From positions 310,387,235 through 310,451,234 of the forward strand of contig NC_081405.1 of the NCBI RefSeq assembly GCF_030272615.1: 64,000 nt of DNA, written 5' to 3'. Positions 33,776 through 44,624 of this stretch are shown piece after piece. Numbering within the stretch: position 1 is the first letter of the stretch; each line of letters starts with the position of its first letter. A program made the position numbers and the translations under genes. The notes beneath the pieces are model-generated. The model had not been told where the DNA came from, did not search any database, and saw nothing but the letters and a program-made list of their open reading frames with translations. This DNA is from Cryptomeria japonica (taxonomy: Eukaryota; Streptophyta; Pinopsida; Cupressales; Cupressaceae).

Positions 33776-33889
33776 TTTATGATTAAAAGTAATTGTGCAA
33801 CCTTCATCACCTAGTTGCTCTATTGAAATTACATTCCTACTTAGCCTTGGAACGTGCCTTACCTCTTGTACTAGCCAATGATTCCCATT

Positions 33890-34102
33890 CTACAACTTAA
33901 TCTTAATTATTCCCTTTCCAACAATCTGACAGGGTTCATTATCTCCCAAATAAATCAGCCCAAAATCCCCTTGGACATAAACAAGAAAATAAATTCTATG
34001 GGGTGTCGCATGAAATGAAGCCCCTAAATCTAAAACCCATGAATCATTAGTATTATCTATAAAAATAATCAAAGAATATTCTTTAGATTTATTACTTACC
34101 AC
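33890..34102 (-). pseudogene. Copia-1 aspartic protease
   Basis: WVLDLGASFHATPH is the copia protease active-site phrase with Leu where Ser is usual (DSGAS). LIYLGDNEPCQIVGKGIIKI follows as in the family. The protein would cleave the Gag-Pol polyprotein. Confidence 0.85.
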
Positions 34103-34148
34103 ATTTGCCTACTTATTACCTTCTTGTTTGTCTCCTTCTTTATTCACC

Positions 34149-34846
34149 TGAGACCAGCAATCTTTCTTCAGATGACTTGGTTTCCCACAACACGAGCAAT
34201 CTTTTAGTCCTCTGGATTGGGATCTCTTGTTTTTTGATTTTCCTCATGACTTTCCATGACCTCCATAACGTTGTCCTCTCTCCTTTGGTCTACCCCTGCG
34301 TTCTGCATTCAAAACACTAGCTGATGTGGATCCACATGAGCTTTTCCTACAAATTTCCTCACTCAGAATTACACCAACAACATCATCAAATTTCAGGGTA
34401 TTTAAATAAGAAACAGAGTTACTAACTGCCATTACCAAACTATTCCATCTTTTAGGCAAAGAACATAGTATCAGGAGAGATCTAACTTCTTCATTAAAAT
34501 TTACCTTTAGAGAAGTCAACTGAGTGGTGATTGTATTAAAATCATTTAAAAGGTTTGACATAGATCCACCTAAAATAATTTTAAGATTAAATAGATGCTT
34601 CATGAGAAATACCTTATTTGAGGCTAAGGTTTTTTCATACAATTTAGCCAGTGTTGACATTAGTTCTACAATCGTTGTTGCTTTTGTTATATTGAATGCT
34701 ATAGATGGTGTCGGGCACAGGAAAATGGTTCCCAATGTCTTTTTGTCCAAAATATTCCAATCCTCATCACTCATTGTGCCTTTCTTGGCTATTCCTTCCA
34801 ACGACCTCCATAAATCCTTCAAATAGAGATAATCCTCCATCTGCAT
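34149..34846 (-). pseudogene. Copia-1 Gag with zinc knuckle
   Basis: MQMEDYLYLKDLWRSLEGIA opens the visible part, followed by the UBN2/copia Gag pattern: TTIVELMSTLAKLYEKT, KHLFNLKIILGGSMSNLLND, FNEEVRSLLILCSLPKRWNS. After a stop the CCHC zinc knuckle CSCCGKPSHLKKDC is readable near 34,150-34,205. The protein would form the particle and package the element RNA. The N-terminus before 34,846 is degraded. Confidence 0.86.
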
Positions 34847-34977
34847 CTTCTATAACTAATAGTTTTTCCCATTAAATTTTTCTACCTTCAATTTACCCTC
34901 ATCTGTCATTGCTCCCACTTAACCATGAGACCCCCACTCAACCAAAAGATCTTCCTGCACACAATAATCGAACATAG

Positions 34978-34992
34978 CCAACTCTAATACCA
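34978..34992 (-). other. Copia-1 primer binding site (initiator Met tRNA type)
   Basis: The minus strand reads TGGTATTAGAGTTGG, two C-to-T changes from TGGTATCAGAGC, and abuts the 5' LTR. Confidence 0.78.
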
Positions 34993-34994
34993 CT

Positions 34995-35492
34995 TTTTAG
35001 GAATTGCATGCACAAAATATCAATTGTATGCAGATAAATATTAAACACGGGAATGAAAAACACATAAATAATAATAGTGAAGAGACGATATTTAACATAC
35101 TTCACTTAATATCGGGCTACATCCACCAAACAGAAATTCCAATATTATTATCTAGTAATTAAAAACCAATTACAACTAGCAATACCCTTGCAACTCAATA
35201 CCACTACAAAAATGCTACAAAATTCTATACAGAAAACCCTAACCCTTAGCCTTTTTATCAAGACTTATGTCGGTTACAAAATTAGGGTTACAACATGTCA
35301 TCCAATAGAAAAGTAACACTCAATGCCTTTATAAAATAATAAGTCTTGTTGGCCTTGCAAGGGGCACTGCCCCATAACCCCATCTTGGGGGCAGTGCCCC
35401 CAAACACCCATCAAAAAATGTGGATGGAAACCACGCTATTAGAAGTAGGGAAAATTTAACCTTCGAGTCTGATTAGGCTCCATATAACAACA
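34995..35492 (-). repeat. Copia-1 5' LTR (right copy)
   Basis: 498 bp, matching the left LTR throughout but longer by a segment containing a GGGGGCAGTGCCCCC-like inverted repeat near 35,385-35,400. The first bases are TTTTAGG instead of TGTTAGG. Confidence 0.88.
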
Positions 35493-36300
35493 ATATTTAA
35501 TGATTTAAATATGATTATAATAGACAATAAAAATGAATATTTTATTAAAAGGGGTGAATGCTCACTTTCGTATGTATTTGATTATATTAAGTGGGGAAGG
35601 GCTCCAACCCATTACAAATACATATAAAAAACCATCAGCAAAACAAAACAAGGGCTTGGGAAGCAAGCTTGCCAAAAACACCAAGGGAAGAGGTTATAAA
35701 TTATACTTAAAACAACAAATATTAATAAAATTCAAAGACTACAACCTTCATTTACGACTATTGGCAAAAAAATAATAGAGAAAAAAAAAAAGCACTAAGA
35801 TATATAACCTCATCCTTCCAACATCTTCTCCAACTTTGTTTCCCAGGTGGAAGAGGCAATAGTCTATTTTTCTTTGGATTTCTCCTCCTTCGTGCTCACT
35901 AGATTTTTCTTCTATTTTTTCCACTCTATCCTTCTACCAACTATCACAGCCCCTAAAACAACCCTCTACATCAGTTTCTTATTGATTATAACTAGTCTTT
36001 CAATTCTACTCTGGAGGAATCTGATCTAGTCTCTATTTCTTTCACATCATAGGAAATCCTGATAGGTTTCCAAGTGGTCAGTTCTAGAACTAAGATCATC
36101 CATCTTTGTGACTATAACATGCCAATCTTATCTTGGGGTTCCTTATTACCACAATGGGCAATATATTCCTCTTCTTCATCATCTGTACAATACTTAAAAA
36201 TGTTTAGACCTTCTAATGCATCTTTGAATTGAGTCTTGACTGAAAGGGATGGGGACAATGATTGTGAGTCATCTAGCACCAGGTTAAGGGGCTCCTTGTT
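35493..36300 (-). other. Unassigned stretch with a decayed coding-like segment
   Basis: On the minus strand about 36,250-36,080 is open and acidic (CTDDEEEEYIAHCGNKEPQ) and continues in pieces to 35,800. I recognise no family. TCATCTAGCACC occurs at 36,268 and again at 36,328 inside the gypsy integrase, so the edge of the gypsy element here is probably a deletion or insertion junction at that microhomology. Confidence 0.35.
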
Positions 36301-37030
36301 TGTTTCATTATTTTTTCAATAACATATCATCTAGCACCTGATTAACCCTCTCAGTCTGACCATTTTTCTTAGGATGATATGTCGAACTAAAGTTTAGCTA
36401 ACATCCTAAATCATGTTGAAGTGAAGTCCATAATGCTAAAGTGAACACTGGATCATAATTTTATATAATATGTTGAGGAATACCATACAATCTCAATGTC
36501 TCCTCCATGAAAATATGATCCATTGTCACTGTTGTGTAGTAAGATCTGATTGGAGAGAAATGTATCACCTTGGTCAACCTATAAATGGTGACCATGATAG
36601 AATCACGATGACAAGAAGACATGCAATTCAATGATACAATCCATAGATATAATGTCCCATTTCCAATCTGGAACCAGGTTTGACTGCAACAAACCTGCTG
36701 GATGTCAATGCTCTACCTTCACATGCTGACACTCCAAGCAACAAGACACCAAATCCGCTATATCTCTCCTCATGTCGGCCCAATAATATAGCTATCACAA
36801 ATCTTCATGCATCTTCTTGACACCTGGATGTGCTAAATAAGGTGAACAATGAGCCTCTAATAAGATCGATGCTTGAAGACAATCTGAAGGTAGAACATAA
36901 ATACATCCCAAATGACAAAGAAGACCATCTAAATCCAACGAGTAACCTGTATATCTCCCATCTAAAGATCTCCACGGAGGATTCTCTTCTCTATCCTCCT
37001 AGTACCAAACATTTAAAGGAAGGGCACTAA
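36301..37030 (-). pseudogene. Gypsy integrase (zinc finger and part of core)
   Basis: The zinc-binding part reads HCSPYLAHPGVKKMHEDL followed by YYWADMRRDIADLVSCCLEC, giving the H-H-C-C pattern. The core has SIMVTIYRLTKVIHFSPIRS, FMEETLRLYGIPQHII, and STSYHPKKNGQTERVNQVLD with the catalytic Glu. It breaks off after LDDMLLKK. Stops and frame changes are frequent. Confidence 0.83.
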
Positions 37031-37700
37031 GAATCCTTCTCCTCAAATCTATGCTGAGATTCATCATCGATACCTCATGCCTCCTATGACTCAAAGCATT
37101 TACTACCACACTCTCCTTGTCCTGAATGTATCTCACCTCAAAATCGTACTCACAAATGAACTCCATCCAATACTATTGCCTAGCATTCAAGTTGGACTAT
37201 GTAAAAATATATTATAGACTATAATGATCACTGTGCAACTCAAAATAATGCCCAAGAAGTAAATGTCACCATCTCACCAATGTGTGCACAATAGTAGGTA
37301 ACTCTAAATCATGAGTAGGATAATTAAACTCATTATCTCTAAGTTTATGTGACACATTTGCTATCACTCTACCATCCTACATAAGCACTGCTCCTAAACC
37401 ATCCAAAGAAGCATCTGTGTACACCATAAAATCACCCAAAGAATCTGGTATAGCTAAAATATGTGCACTAGTCAAACACTCCTTAAGAATCTATAAATCT
37501 ATCTCACACTGATCTGAACACACAAAATTCTTCCCTTTCCTCTAAAGAGAAGTGATAGGATGGTCTATCTTCAAAAATCCCTTAAGAAACCTACGATAAT
37601 AACCTACAAGCCCCATGAAACTGTGAACCTCACCCACATTAGTGGGTGCTGACCAATCCACTATAGCCTAAATCTTAGAGGGATCCACTACAACGCCCTC
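37031..37700 (-). pseudogene. Gypsy RNase H region, heavily decayed
   Basis: This lies between RT and integrase in the expected position. Only fragments are readable through many stops, so it is called mainly from context. Confidence 0.55.
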
Positions 37701-38373
37701 ACCTAAAAATCACATGGCAAAAGTACTTAACCTCTAATTGGAAGAACATGCACTTTTCCACATTGGTGTACAACTGATTCTCTCGAAGGCACTACAAAAC
37801 TGGCCTTGTGTGCTCCTCATACTCTTCCATTGATCTCAAATAGAACAATATATCATCTAAGAATACAAGAATGAGCCTGTCGAGATAAGTCCTAAAAAAT
37901 CCATTCATTAGACTCATGAATGTCGAAGGCACATTAGTAAGCCCGAAAGGTACCATTGTAAAATCATAATATCCATATCAAGTACAAAATATTGTACAAT
38001 GAATATCTGCCTCGTGAATCCTCAACTGGTGATACCTAGACATAAGGTTTATCTTAGAGAATACCTTAGAACCCTTAATCTGATCAAAGATATTATCTAT
38101 CCTCGGAAAAGGATAATGATTCTTCACCATCACCTTATTCAGTTGCCTATAATCAATGCATAAGCAAAGAGATACATCCTTCTTCTTCACAAACAACACA
38201 GGCGCACCCCATGGGGAAAGACTTGGGAGAATGAGTCCCTTAGCTAGAAACTCCTCCAACTGCAACCTAAACTCACTCAACTCCAGGGTAGTCATCTGAT
38301 AGGGAGCCTTAAATATAGGCTTTACTTCTAGAACCAAATCTATCCAAAAATCAATGTCATGCTTAGGTGGCAT
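37701..38373 (-). pseudogene. Gypsy reverse transcriptase
   Basis: The open start reads [20 protein letters not shown], then [59 protein letters not shown] and [13 protein letters not shown]. After a stop come VPFGLTNVPSTFMSLMN and RLILVFLDDILFYL with the catalytic Asp pair near 37,860. In the first catalytic motif (usually SKIDLRSGYHQ) Asp is Asn and Gly is Arg, so the enzyme is dead even without stops. Confidence 0.9.
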
Positions 38374-38510
38374 ACCTAGAATCTATCTAGGGAAAATGTA
38401 TGGAAAACTCCTTGAGGATGGGATGATGATGAAAGAGATCATCACAATTCCCTCCTTCATCATAATCATCTACCCTCATTGCAAACAAATGACAACCTTG
38501 GTGCACACAA

Positions 38511-38515
38511 CACTT
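38511..38515. repeat. Target duplication CACTT, left
   Basis: Abuts the TGTTGG start of copia-2 and matches 42,743-42,747 exactly. Confidence 0.9.
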
Positions 38516-38977
38516 TGTTGGTGTAAATAATTATTCATCATGGATATTATTACACCTTACTTAAGTTTACTTGGGAAATGCATTCCATAGTAGTTTGGGT
38601 ATGAGACACTTCAGTGTTTGTGCCACATTGGGATAGTGTGTGTAGGAGAATTTCCACCTTTTATGGTGTGATCTTGTTGTTACACTCCACATTCAGTGGG
38701 TGATCCACCTCATGTGGAATATTATATTGTTTCTCCTACCTACCCACACCTATTTCCTACCTACCCTTGTTTCTTATTGAGCCACATGTCATGTTTGTGT
38801 GCTCACATATCCATATAGCCTTGCCTATATAAGTAGGCTTGTATTCATTGTATGTATCGATTGATGATCTAGTTGATCAGTATTTTCTCTTGATAGAATA
38901 CAGTTCATTCCTATCATCTATTTTGTTCTCTCTTATTTGTTCTTTCCATTGCCTCTTGATCTTGGAAAAATCTCACA
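38516..38977 (+). repeat. Copia-2 5' LTR
   Basis: Starts TGTTGGTGTAAATAATTATT, ends AAAATCTCACA. CCTATATAAGTAGG at 38,825 is a good TATA box. It differs from the 3' copy by scattered substitutions and a 10-bp block (TAGGAGAATT). Confidence 0.93.
38824..38834 (+). promoter_or_regulatory. Copia-2 LTR TATA box
   Basis: CCTATATAAGT lies in the second half of the 5' LTR. The 3' LTR has CCTATATATGT at the same position. Confidence 0.6.
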
Positions 38978-38990
38978 TGGGATCAGAGCT
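38978..38990 (+). other. Copia-2 primer binding site
   Basis: TGGGATCAGAGCT begins at the base after the LTR end and is one mismatch from TGGTATCAGAGC, the initiator Met tRNA type. Confidence 0.8.
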
Positions 38991-39846
38991 AGTCCATGTC
39001 TCACATGGTATCAAATCCATTAGAGTGTCATTGGTTTGCTAATTGAGAGAAATTTGATGCTATTTGGGGTTGTGTATTTTGGAGTTTTCTATTGCAGGTT
39101 ATTATTGAAGCTTGATGGGTCAAATATGAGGTTACCATTGGATTGAGAAGGACCAAGAAAGTTAGTTTTTCCTTTTGTTTCATCCAAATTGGACTTCAGA
39201 GGCCAAATCTAGAGGCATTTGAAGTTTGACGCTGTGGCAGAAATTCTCTAGAAATTATAATTTTGCAAGCATTTTTCAAATAGCGATATCTCACTCATTC
39301 GGACTCATTTTTTCAAGCAATATTTTTTGTTTTGGGGTAGAATTTTGTGATCTGTACAGTGGTGTAGGAGTTTTCTGATTTTCAGATACAGGTTTTTTAG
39401 AAATCATGAAATCCCAGTTTTTACAACTTTGGAGGCTTCATTTGGGTTCATATTGACTCCTTTTTAGGTGCCTTTTTTTTGAAAGTGCATATTTTTTCAT
39501 CTACTTTCATAATCTGCCATCTGTTTGCAGTGATTTTAAGTAGAAATTGTACTTTCAATATTTGGGCATTTTTGGCATATTTGGTACTTGCATTTTACTT
39601 GGATCTCATTTTAGATCACTAGCAGTATTTGTTGAAGTCTCTTAGATCTCATTTTGAGAATTTGTAAATTGAAATCAGAAGTCCACTTTGCCTTGTTTTG
39701 CAAGTGGCCCATTGTATACACACTAAGTATAAAGTGCCAAAATCACCAATTTGGGGGGATTTCTTGATTGAGTATTTTGGGGGGGTGTCTTGTGTGTATT
39801 TTGGGGGGGTGTCTTGTGTATGTGTGAGTTTTTTCATTTTTGTGCT

Positions 39847-41913
39847 ATGGGTTCTCCTAAATTTCCACTTTTAACTCCTCATAATTATGCATCATGAAAA
39901 ATTAAGGCATGGAGTAAACTAATGGAAAAAGGACTCATTCATTATGTAAATGAAACTGTTACAGCACCACCTGATCCTAAGGCTAATCTTAATGCTCAAA
40001 TTAAATGGCTAACTAAGAATGCTATGGCACTTGGAACTCTTAGAAAGTATGTATCAGATGACCTCATTTTTCACATTGATAAGTGTACAACAATTAAAGA
40101 GGCTTGGGATATTTTTAAGAAATTGTATGGTCAAGTTGATGAGATTAAGGGCTACAAGCTTGATAGTGAACTCACAAATTTGGATCGCAAGGATTTGATA
40201 CAATTCAAGATTATGTCACAAAAAATAACTGAGCTAAGAGCAAAGCTAAAGGATTATGGAATTGACAGAAAGGATGCTCATTTGGTTTATAACTTGTTGG
40301 ACAAGCTTCCTTTAGAGTATGCAGCCTTTGTATCTAGCTTTCACACCTATAGGTTAGCTCAAGGTTCCTCATACACTTCTCCCTCATTTGATTCATTCAT
40401 GGAGATGTTGATACTTGAGAAATCTAAGTTGACCATGATGGGGATTCTCAAATCTTCAAAGTCACAAGCTTTGGTGGCTAACAAAGGGAATCAAAGTAAT
40501 CAAGGAAAAGGCAAGAATCAAAAGCAACCGAAGTCTAAACCACAACAAGATGGAGCACAATCTTCCTCTCCACAACAAGGTGATTCACTATTCTCACCTA
40601 AGAGGAAATCATATAAGGACAATCTTTTTTGTGGATATTGCAAGAAGTTAGGACATGATGAACATCATTGTTATAAGAAGGATATTGATGAGTTGAAGAA
40701 TCTTCTTGAGAAGAATAGATTCAACCTACCTTCTAGAATGTCTACATCGACTTCTTCTTCCAAGGATAAAGGAAAGGATCACTCTTTTGGGACAGATAAA
40801 GGAAAGGGACAAGCTCTTTGTGCTACTACAAGTCATGATTTAGGGAGATGACTTCTAGATTCAGGGGCTTCTCATCATATGGCATCTTCACAATCTATGT
40901 TTTCTACATTTGAGCCTTGCCACATGCCGCAGATTTTGATGGGCAATCATACATACATGGATGTGATTGGGAAAGGATCTATTTCCATTGGGGATAACTC
41001 CTTCAATGATGTGTTGTGTGTACCCCACTTGTCAAATAATCTGCATTCCATCTATCAAATCACACATGGGGCAACTAGGAAAACTATGGAGTTCACACCT
41101 GATTCAGTTATCATTAGAGACTTGGAGAGTGGAGCTATCATTGCGATTGTGGTGGTTGATCATGCGTCTCAGTTGTACTCTTTTTCAGATTTTGGTCCTA
41201 TTGATAAGGTTGATTCTTCCTATGTTGATGATTCATATTTTGAGGAGAACTTTGGCCATTTGAACTTGGGGATTCTCACATGTGACCCTATTCTCAAGCC
41301 TTGCATTTCATCTCCTTCTGTTGATATCACACCACCTATTGCACCTGATGATGCAGCTAGTGTGACAGTTTTTCTTTCTTATGATTCAGTGTAGTAGGAT
41401 ATTTCATGTCTTTCAACTTCAGTTGATTGGGATGCCTACTTGACAGACATTGCAGGTTTGTTTGTGGACTCCTACATTGCAGATTTGGGAGACACCATTG
41501 ATGACATTCATCTTCTCTTTGATTAAAATGCTCCTTCTTTGATTGTTGTGAGGGATCACTCTGACCCTCTTGTGCATTCTCTACATTATCAATCTTTAGA
41601 GGTTGGCATGATTGTGGATACTTTTGTACAACACTTGGAGGAGGTCTCTTTATCTTTTGAGGAGACATATGAGTCTTTGGATATTGTTCTACATTCATCT
41701 CCACTAGATCTTGGAGTGCCTTTTTCAACAGTGTGGCATAGTTTACCACCTTTGGAGGGGGTACCTTTCAGCATCGACATGGGGACACTTGAGCAGTTTT
41801 CAGAGATTCCTTTCATCGTGAGTATTTTTTCTCCATCTTCCCTTCGTGGTTGGGGAGACTTCATGGATACACCTTTGGTTTTGTTTCTTCCTAAGGGGAG
41901 GAATGTTGTTTGA
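39847..41913 (+). pseudogene. Copia-2 Gag-protease with novel C-terminal extension
   Basis: One frame of 689 codons from ATG at 39,847 (MGSPKFPLLTP) to TGA at 41,911. Gag shows ETVTAPPDPKANLNAQIKWL, CTTIKEAWDIFKKLYG, DLIQFKIMSQKITELRAKLK and LLDKLPLEYAAFVSSF, then a Gln/Lys-rich linker and the CCHC knuckle CGYCKKLGHDEHHC. Protease has LLDSGASHHM. Instead of integrase, residues ~450-689 form an acidic, hydrophobic region (DISCLSTSVDWDAYLTDIAG, VQHLEEVSLSFEETYESLDI) I do not recognise. Internal stops: TGA at 39,892 and 40,852, both where Trp is expected, TAG at 41,392 and 41,395, TAA at 41,524. Confidence 0.85.
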
Positions 41914-42281
41914 CGTTCATGGAGCAGTTTCTTCATTCATCTTTGAGCTTCTATCATTGGTGTAGATTCCACATTGAGGGGGGGCTTCCTAGTCTCTCTT
42001 CTTCTTCTCTCATATGGGGGGGGACTTTTTCCTCACATGTGGTTTTTTTCTTCACATACTTCTATGAGAGTTCTTTGTATCTAGTTTTCATCTCTCTTTT
42101 GGGGGAGGGTTTTTTCCCATTAGGCTTTTCTCTCTTTCCCCTCTTTGTGAGAGATTTCCTTGCATTGGTTTTCATGCATTTGCATTTGCACATGGGTACC
42201 TAACATGGCCTCATAGCCGAGACCCATCTTGCATTGCTTAGTTTCATTGTAGACTTAAGTGCATTCCCCTAAGTTGCACTT
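41914..42281 (+). other. Copia-2 3' untranslated region
   Basis: Pyrimidine-rich with several G runs (GGGGGG near 41,979 and 42,017, and GGGGGAGGG near 42,102). No ORF was recognised. Confidence 0.6.
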
Positions 42282-42290
42282 AAGGGGGGG
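42282..42290 (+). other. Copia-2 polypurine tract
   Basis: AAGGGGGGG directly precedes the 3' LTR, the normal place for plus-strand priming. Confidence 0.85.
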
Positions 42291-42742
42291 TGTTGGTGTA
42301 AATAATTATTCATCATGGATATTATTACACCTTACTTAAGTTTACTTAGGAAATGCATTCCATAGTAGTTTGGGTATGAGACACTTGGGTGTTTGTGCCA
42401 CATTGGGATAGTGTGTGTCCACCTTTTATGGTGTGATCTTGTTGTTACACTCCACATTCAGTGGGTGATCCACCTCATGTGGAATATTATATTGTTTCTC
42501 CTACCTACCCACACATATTTCCTACCTACCCTTGTTTCTTATTGAGCCACATGTCATGTTTGTGTGCTGACATATCCATATAGCCTTTCCTATATATGTA
42601 GGCTCATATTCATTATATGTATCGATTGATGATCCCGTTGACCAATATTTTCTCTTGATAGAATACAGTTTATTCCTATCATCTATTTTGTTCTCTCTTA
42701 TTTGTGCTTTCCATTGCCTCTTGATCTTGGCAAAATCTCACA
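42291..42742 (+). repeat. Copia-2 3' LTR
   Basis: Starts TGTTGGTGTAAATAATTATT, ends AAAATCTCACA. Nearly the same as the 5' LTR apart from a short deletion and substitutions. Confidence 0.93.
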
Positions 42743-42747
42743 CACTT
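42743..42747. repeat. Target duplication CACTT, right
   Basis: Exact copy of 38,511-38,515. Confidence 0.9.
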
Positions 42748-42869
42748 CATCTGCATAGAGGAAACCATGCAAAGAGAAATAGGTCATTAAACACCTACAA
42801 TCTCCACACTCTTTCTAGTATTATCTTGACACTGCACCCTCTTACCAAAACTATATATCTAAGATCGAC

Positions 42870-43260
42870 GAGCCTCAAGCCAATCCATGCCTAGCACAAC
42901 ACCATAAGAGCCCAAAGAGAGAACATGAAGAGCCACTAAGGTGGTACAAACTCCCAAATCCAACACACAACCATGTACAAAGGAATCCACTGCCACCTTG
43001 GACCCCATAGCTAGCTCAACCTACCACCTATTACAGTCTTTCTTTGCCACAAAAATATCACATCGCTCTACTAATAATGAAGAAATCAAAGAATATGAAG
43101 CCTCTAAATCAAATAATACTGAGTAAGAGATACCACCTATCTCACCTATGGTCTCAACAACTATATCCTAGTGTTGAATGTGATGGTTGGCAACCACTGC
43201 AAATATATGATGGGATCTCCCTACATCACCTACTATGGGCTCGGATGCAGCTGGTCTTTT
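42870..43260 (-). pseudogene. Gypsy protease
   Basis: ISYSVLFDLEASYSLISS is the retropepsin active site with Leu-Glu where Ser-Gly is usual. GVVLGMDWLEA near 42,880 is the C-terminal landmark of plant gypsy protease. Two TAG stops lie between. The protease-RT spacer then runs into copia-2. Confidence 0.82.
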
Positions 43261-43284
43261 CCCTGACATCTGCGTAGTCCTTTA

Positions 43285-44180
43285 AGGACAATGAATAGCA
43301 ATATAGTCTAGCTAACCACAAGAGAAGCAATCTCTCCTACCAAAACCTCTACTCAATGGCAACACACTAGGCTATTGAACACTACCTCTATTGGAAACAT
43401 GCTGGGATCTCTATGCTAGCTGAGAAGGAATAGATCACCTATCTCACTTCCTGCCATAATCTCTATCCTACTATGATCTAGCACCATGAACAAAGTTATA
43501 ACTCTAAGGATTCTTCTTCTGGAACCACTGACTACTCTAAAAGTAGAAGGATAACTCCTAGCAATACTTGAAGAATATGGTTGTGCACCTCTCACAAATG
43601 ATCCCGAGGTTGGATCACTAACCGTCTGCACACCTAGTGCACCTTCCAAATCTAAAGTTGGGTTCTCAACCAACCATGCCTTCTCTACAACTACCTCTAT
43701 AGTGTTAGGCTCGAGAAGCTGAACCCCTCCATGGATGCGATCATTAAGACTTCTAGCAAAATGTTGAATCAACATAGCCTCATCATCCGCTATCCCAGTG
43801 TACTCCTTAAGTTCAAATAATTTGCACTTGTAATGCTCAACTATCATATTTGGCTGCCTCAAATCATGAAACTCATCTGCCTTTATCTACCTCCAATGAT
43901 CTAACAAGAATCTGACACAAAATTGCTCAAGAAACAACTCTCAAGAAACTATTGCAATATCCAAATGTAACTTTTTCTCCTCCATATGCTACCATGTAGA
44001 TGCAAAGCCATGAAGATGCATGATCACACACCTAGCCTTGGTGTTATTGCTATACAAGTGCATAGAAAAATGCCTACCCATGTCCAAAAGCCAAGTCTTC
44101 ACCTCCATTCCACTGCTAGAACCATTGAAAGTAGGGGGATGAGATCTTAGAAGATCTCTTATATGACTAGCTGCACTCAC
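43285..44180 (-). pseudogene. Gypsy Gag with CCHC zinc knuckle
   Basis: The minus-strand reading has HIRDLLRSHPPTFNGSSSGM, VKTWLLDMGRHFSMHLYSNN, then after stops FCVRFLLDHWR, EFHDLRQPNMIVEHYKCKLF and LIQHFARSLNDRIHGGVQLL. This is the Ty3/gypsy retrotransposon Gag pattern. The zinc knuckle near 43,300-43,330 reads CFSCG-stop-LDYIAIHC, with TAG where Gln is expected and Tyr where the zinc-binding His is expected. Both changes are single C-to-T transitions. Confidence 0.87.
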
Positions 44181-44610
44181 ATCCTAATCCATCACAGCAT
44201 CAACTCTCCTCCGAGGCAAACATGATCACTCTCTCTCCTGACGAACAGAATGGTGAGACTCCTACAACTAATTCTCCTCCTTTCTCAATCCTAAGTGACT
44301 GAGAAGCTCCTGAAGAACATTAGCCAACTGTAGAATTGCATCACTATCCTACTGCACATCATGGCATGACCCTTCAAAAACTTCAAGATGAGGATTCTTT
44401 CAAGTACCCATATGATCACTATGACCACGACCTCTACCTCTAGTAGGCATCTTGTCTATCCAAGATGCAAAAAGGGGATTATAAGCTAAGAACTAAAGCA
44501 ACTATAGAAAGAAATACAACTAGTAGGGATAACTATTTAGCTAACCCTAACTAAAGCACTAATAAACATATTGGACTCATATGAAACCATAGTACCCAGT
44601 GTATGAACAT

Positions 44611-44624
44611 GGGTTCTAATACCA
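44611..44624 (-). other. Gypsy primer binding site
   Basis: The minus strand reads TGGTATTAGAACCC, two transitions from TGGTATCAGAGCCC, two bases inside a TGTAATGCC LTR edge. Confidence 0.7.

Larger units (their letters stand above)
26946..35492 (-). mobile_element. Copia-1: Ty1/copia retrotransposon, internally deleted
   Basis: Two related LTRs start TGTTAGGAATTGCATGC (TTTTAGG in the right copy) and end ATAACAACA. They bracket gag, protease, integrase and RT/RNase H in copia order on the minus strand. Flanking 5-mers are GTATT and ATATT, a target duplication with one transition. A PBS for initiator Met tRNA abuts the right LTR. The internal region is reduced by a deletion fusing integrase to the middle of RT, and holds Element E (27,442-31,923). 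Confidence 0.9.
38516..42742 (+). mobile_element. Copia-2: non-autonomous Ty1/copia element (gag-protease only)
   Basis: A complete 4.23-kb insertion with two very similar LTRs (38,516-38,977 and 42,291-42,742), TG...CA ends, a PBS directly after the left LTR, a polypurine tract directly before the right LTR, and perfect CACTT duplications. It encodes Gag and protease in one frame with an unusual C-terminal extension. Integrase, RT and RNase H are absent, so it would depend on another element's enzymes. The close LTR match makes it one of the younger insertions here. Confidence 0.93.

Noticed and set aside
41357-41936. Minus-strand ORFs opposite the copia-2 extension
   Set aside because: They are shadows of the long plus-strand frame that continues from Gag and protease.
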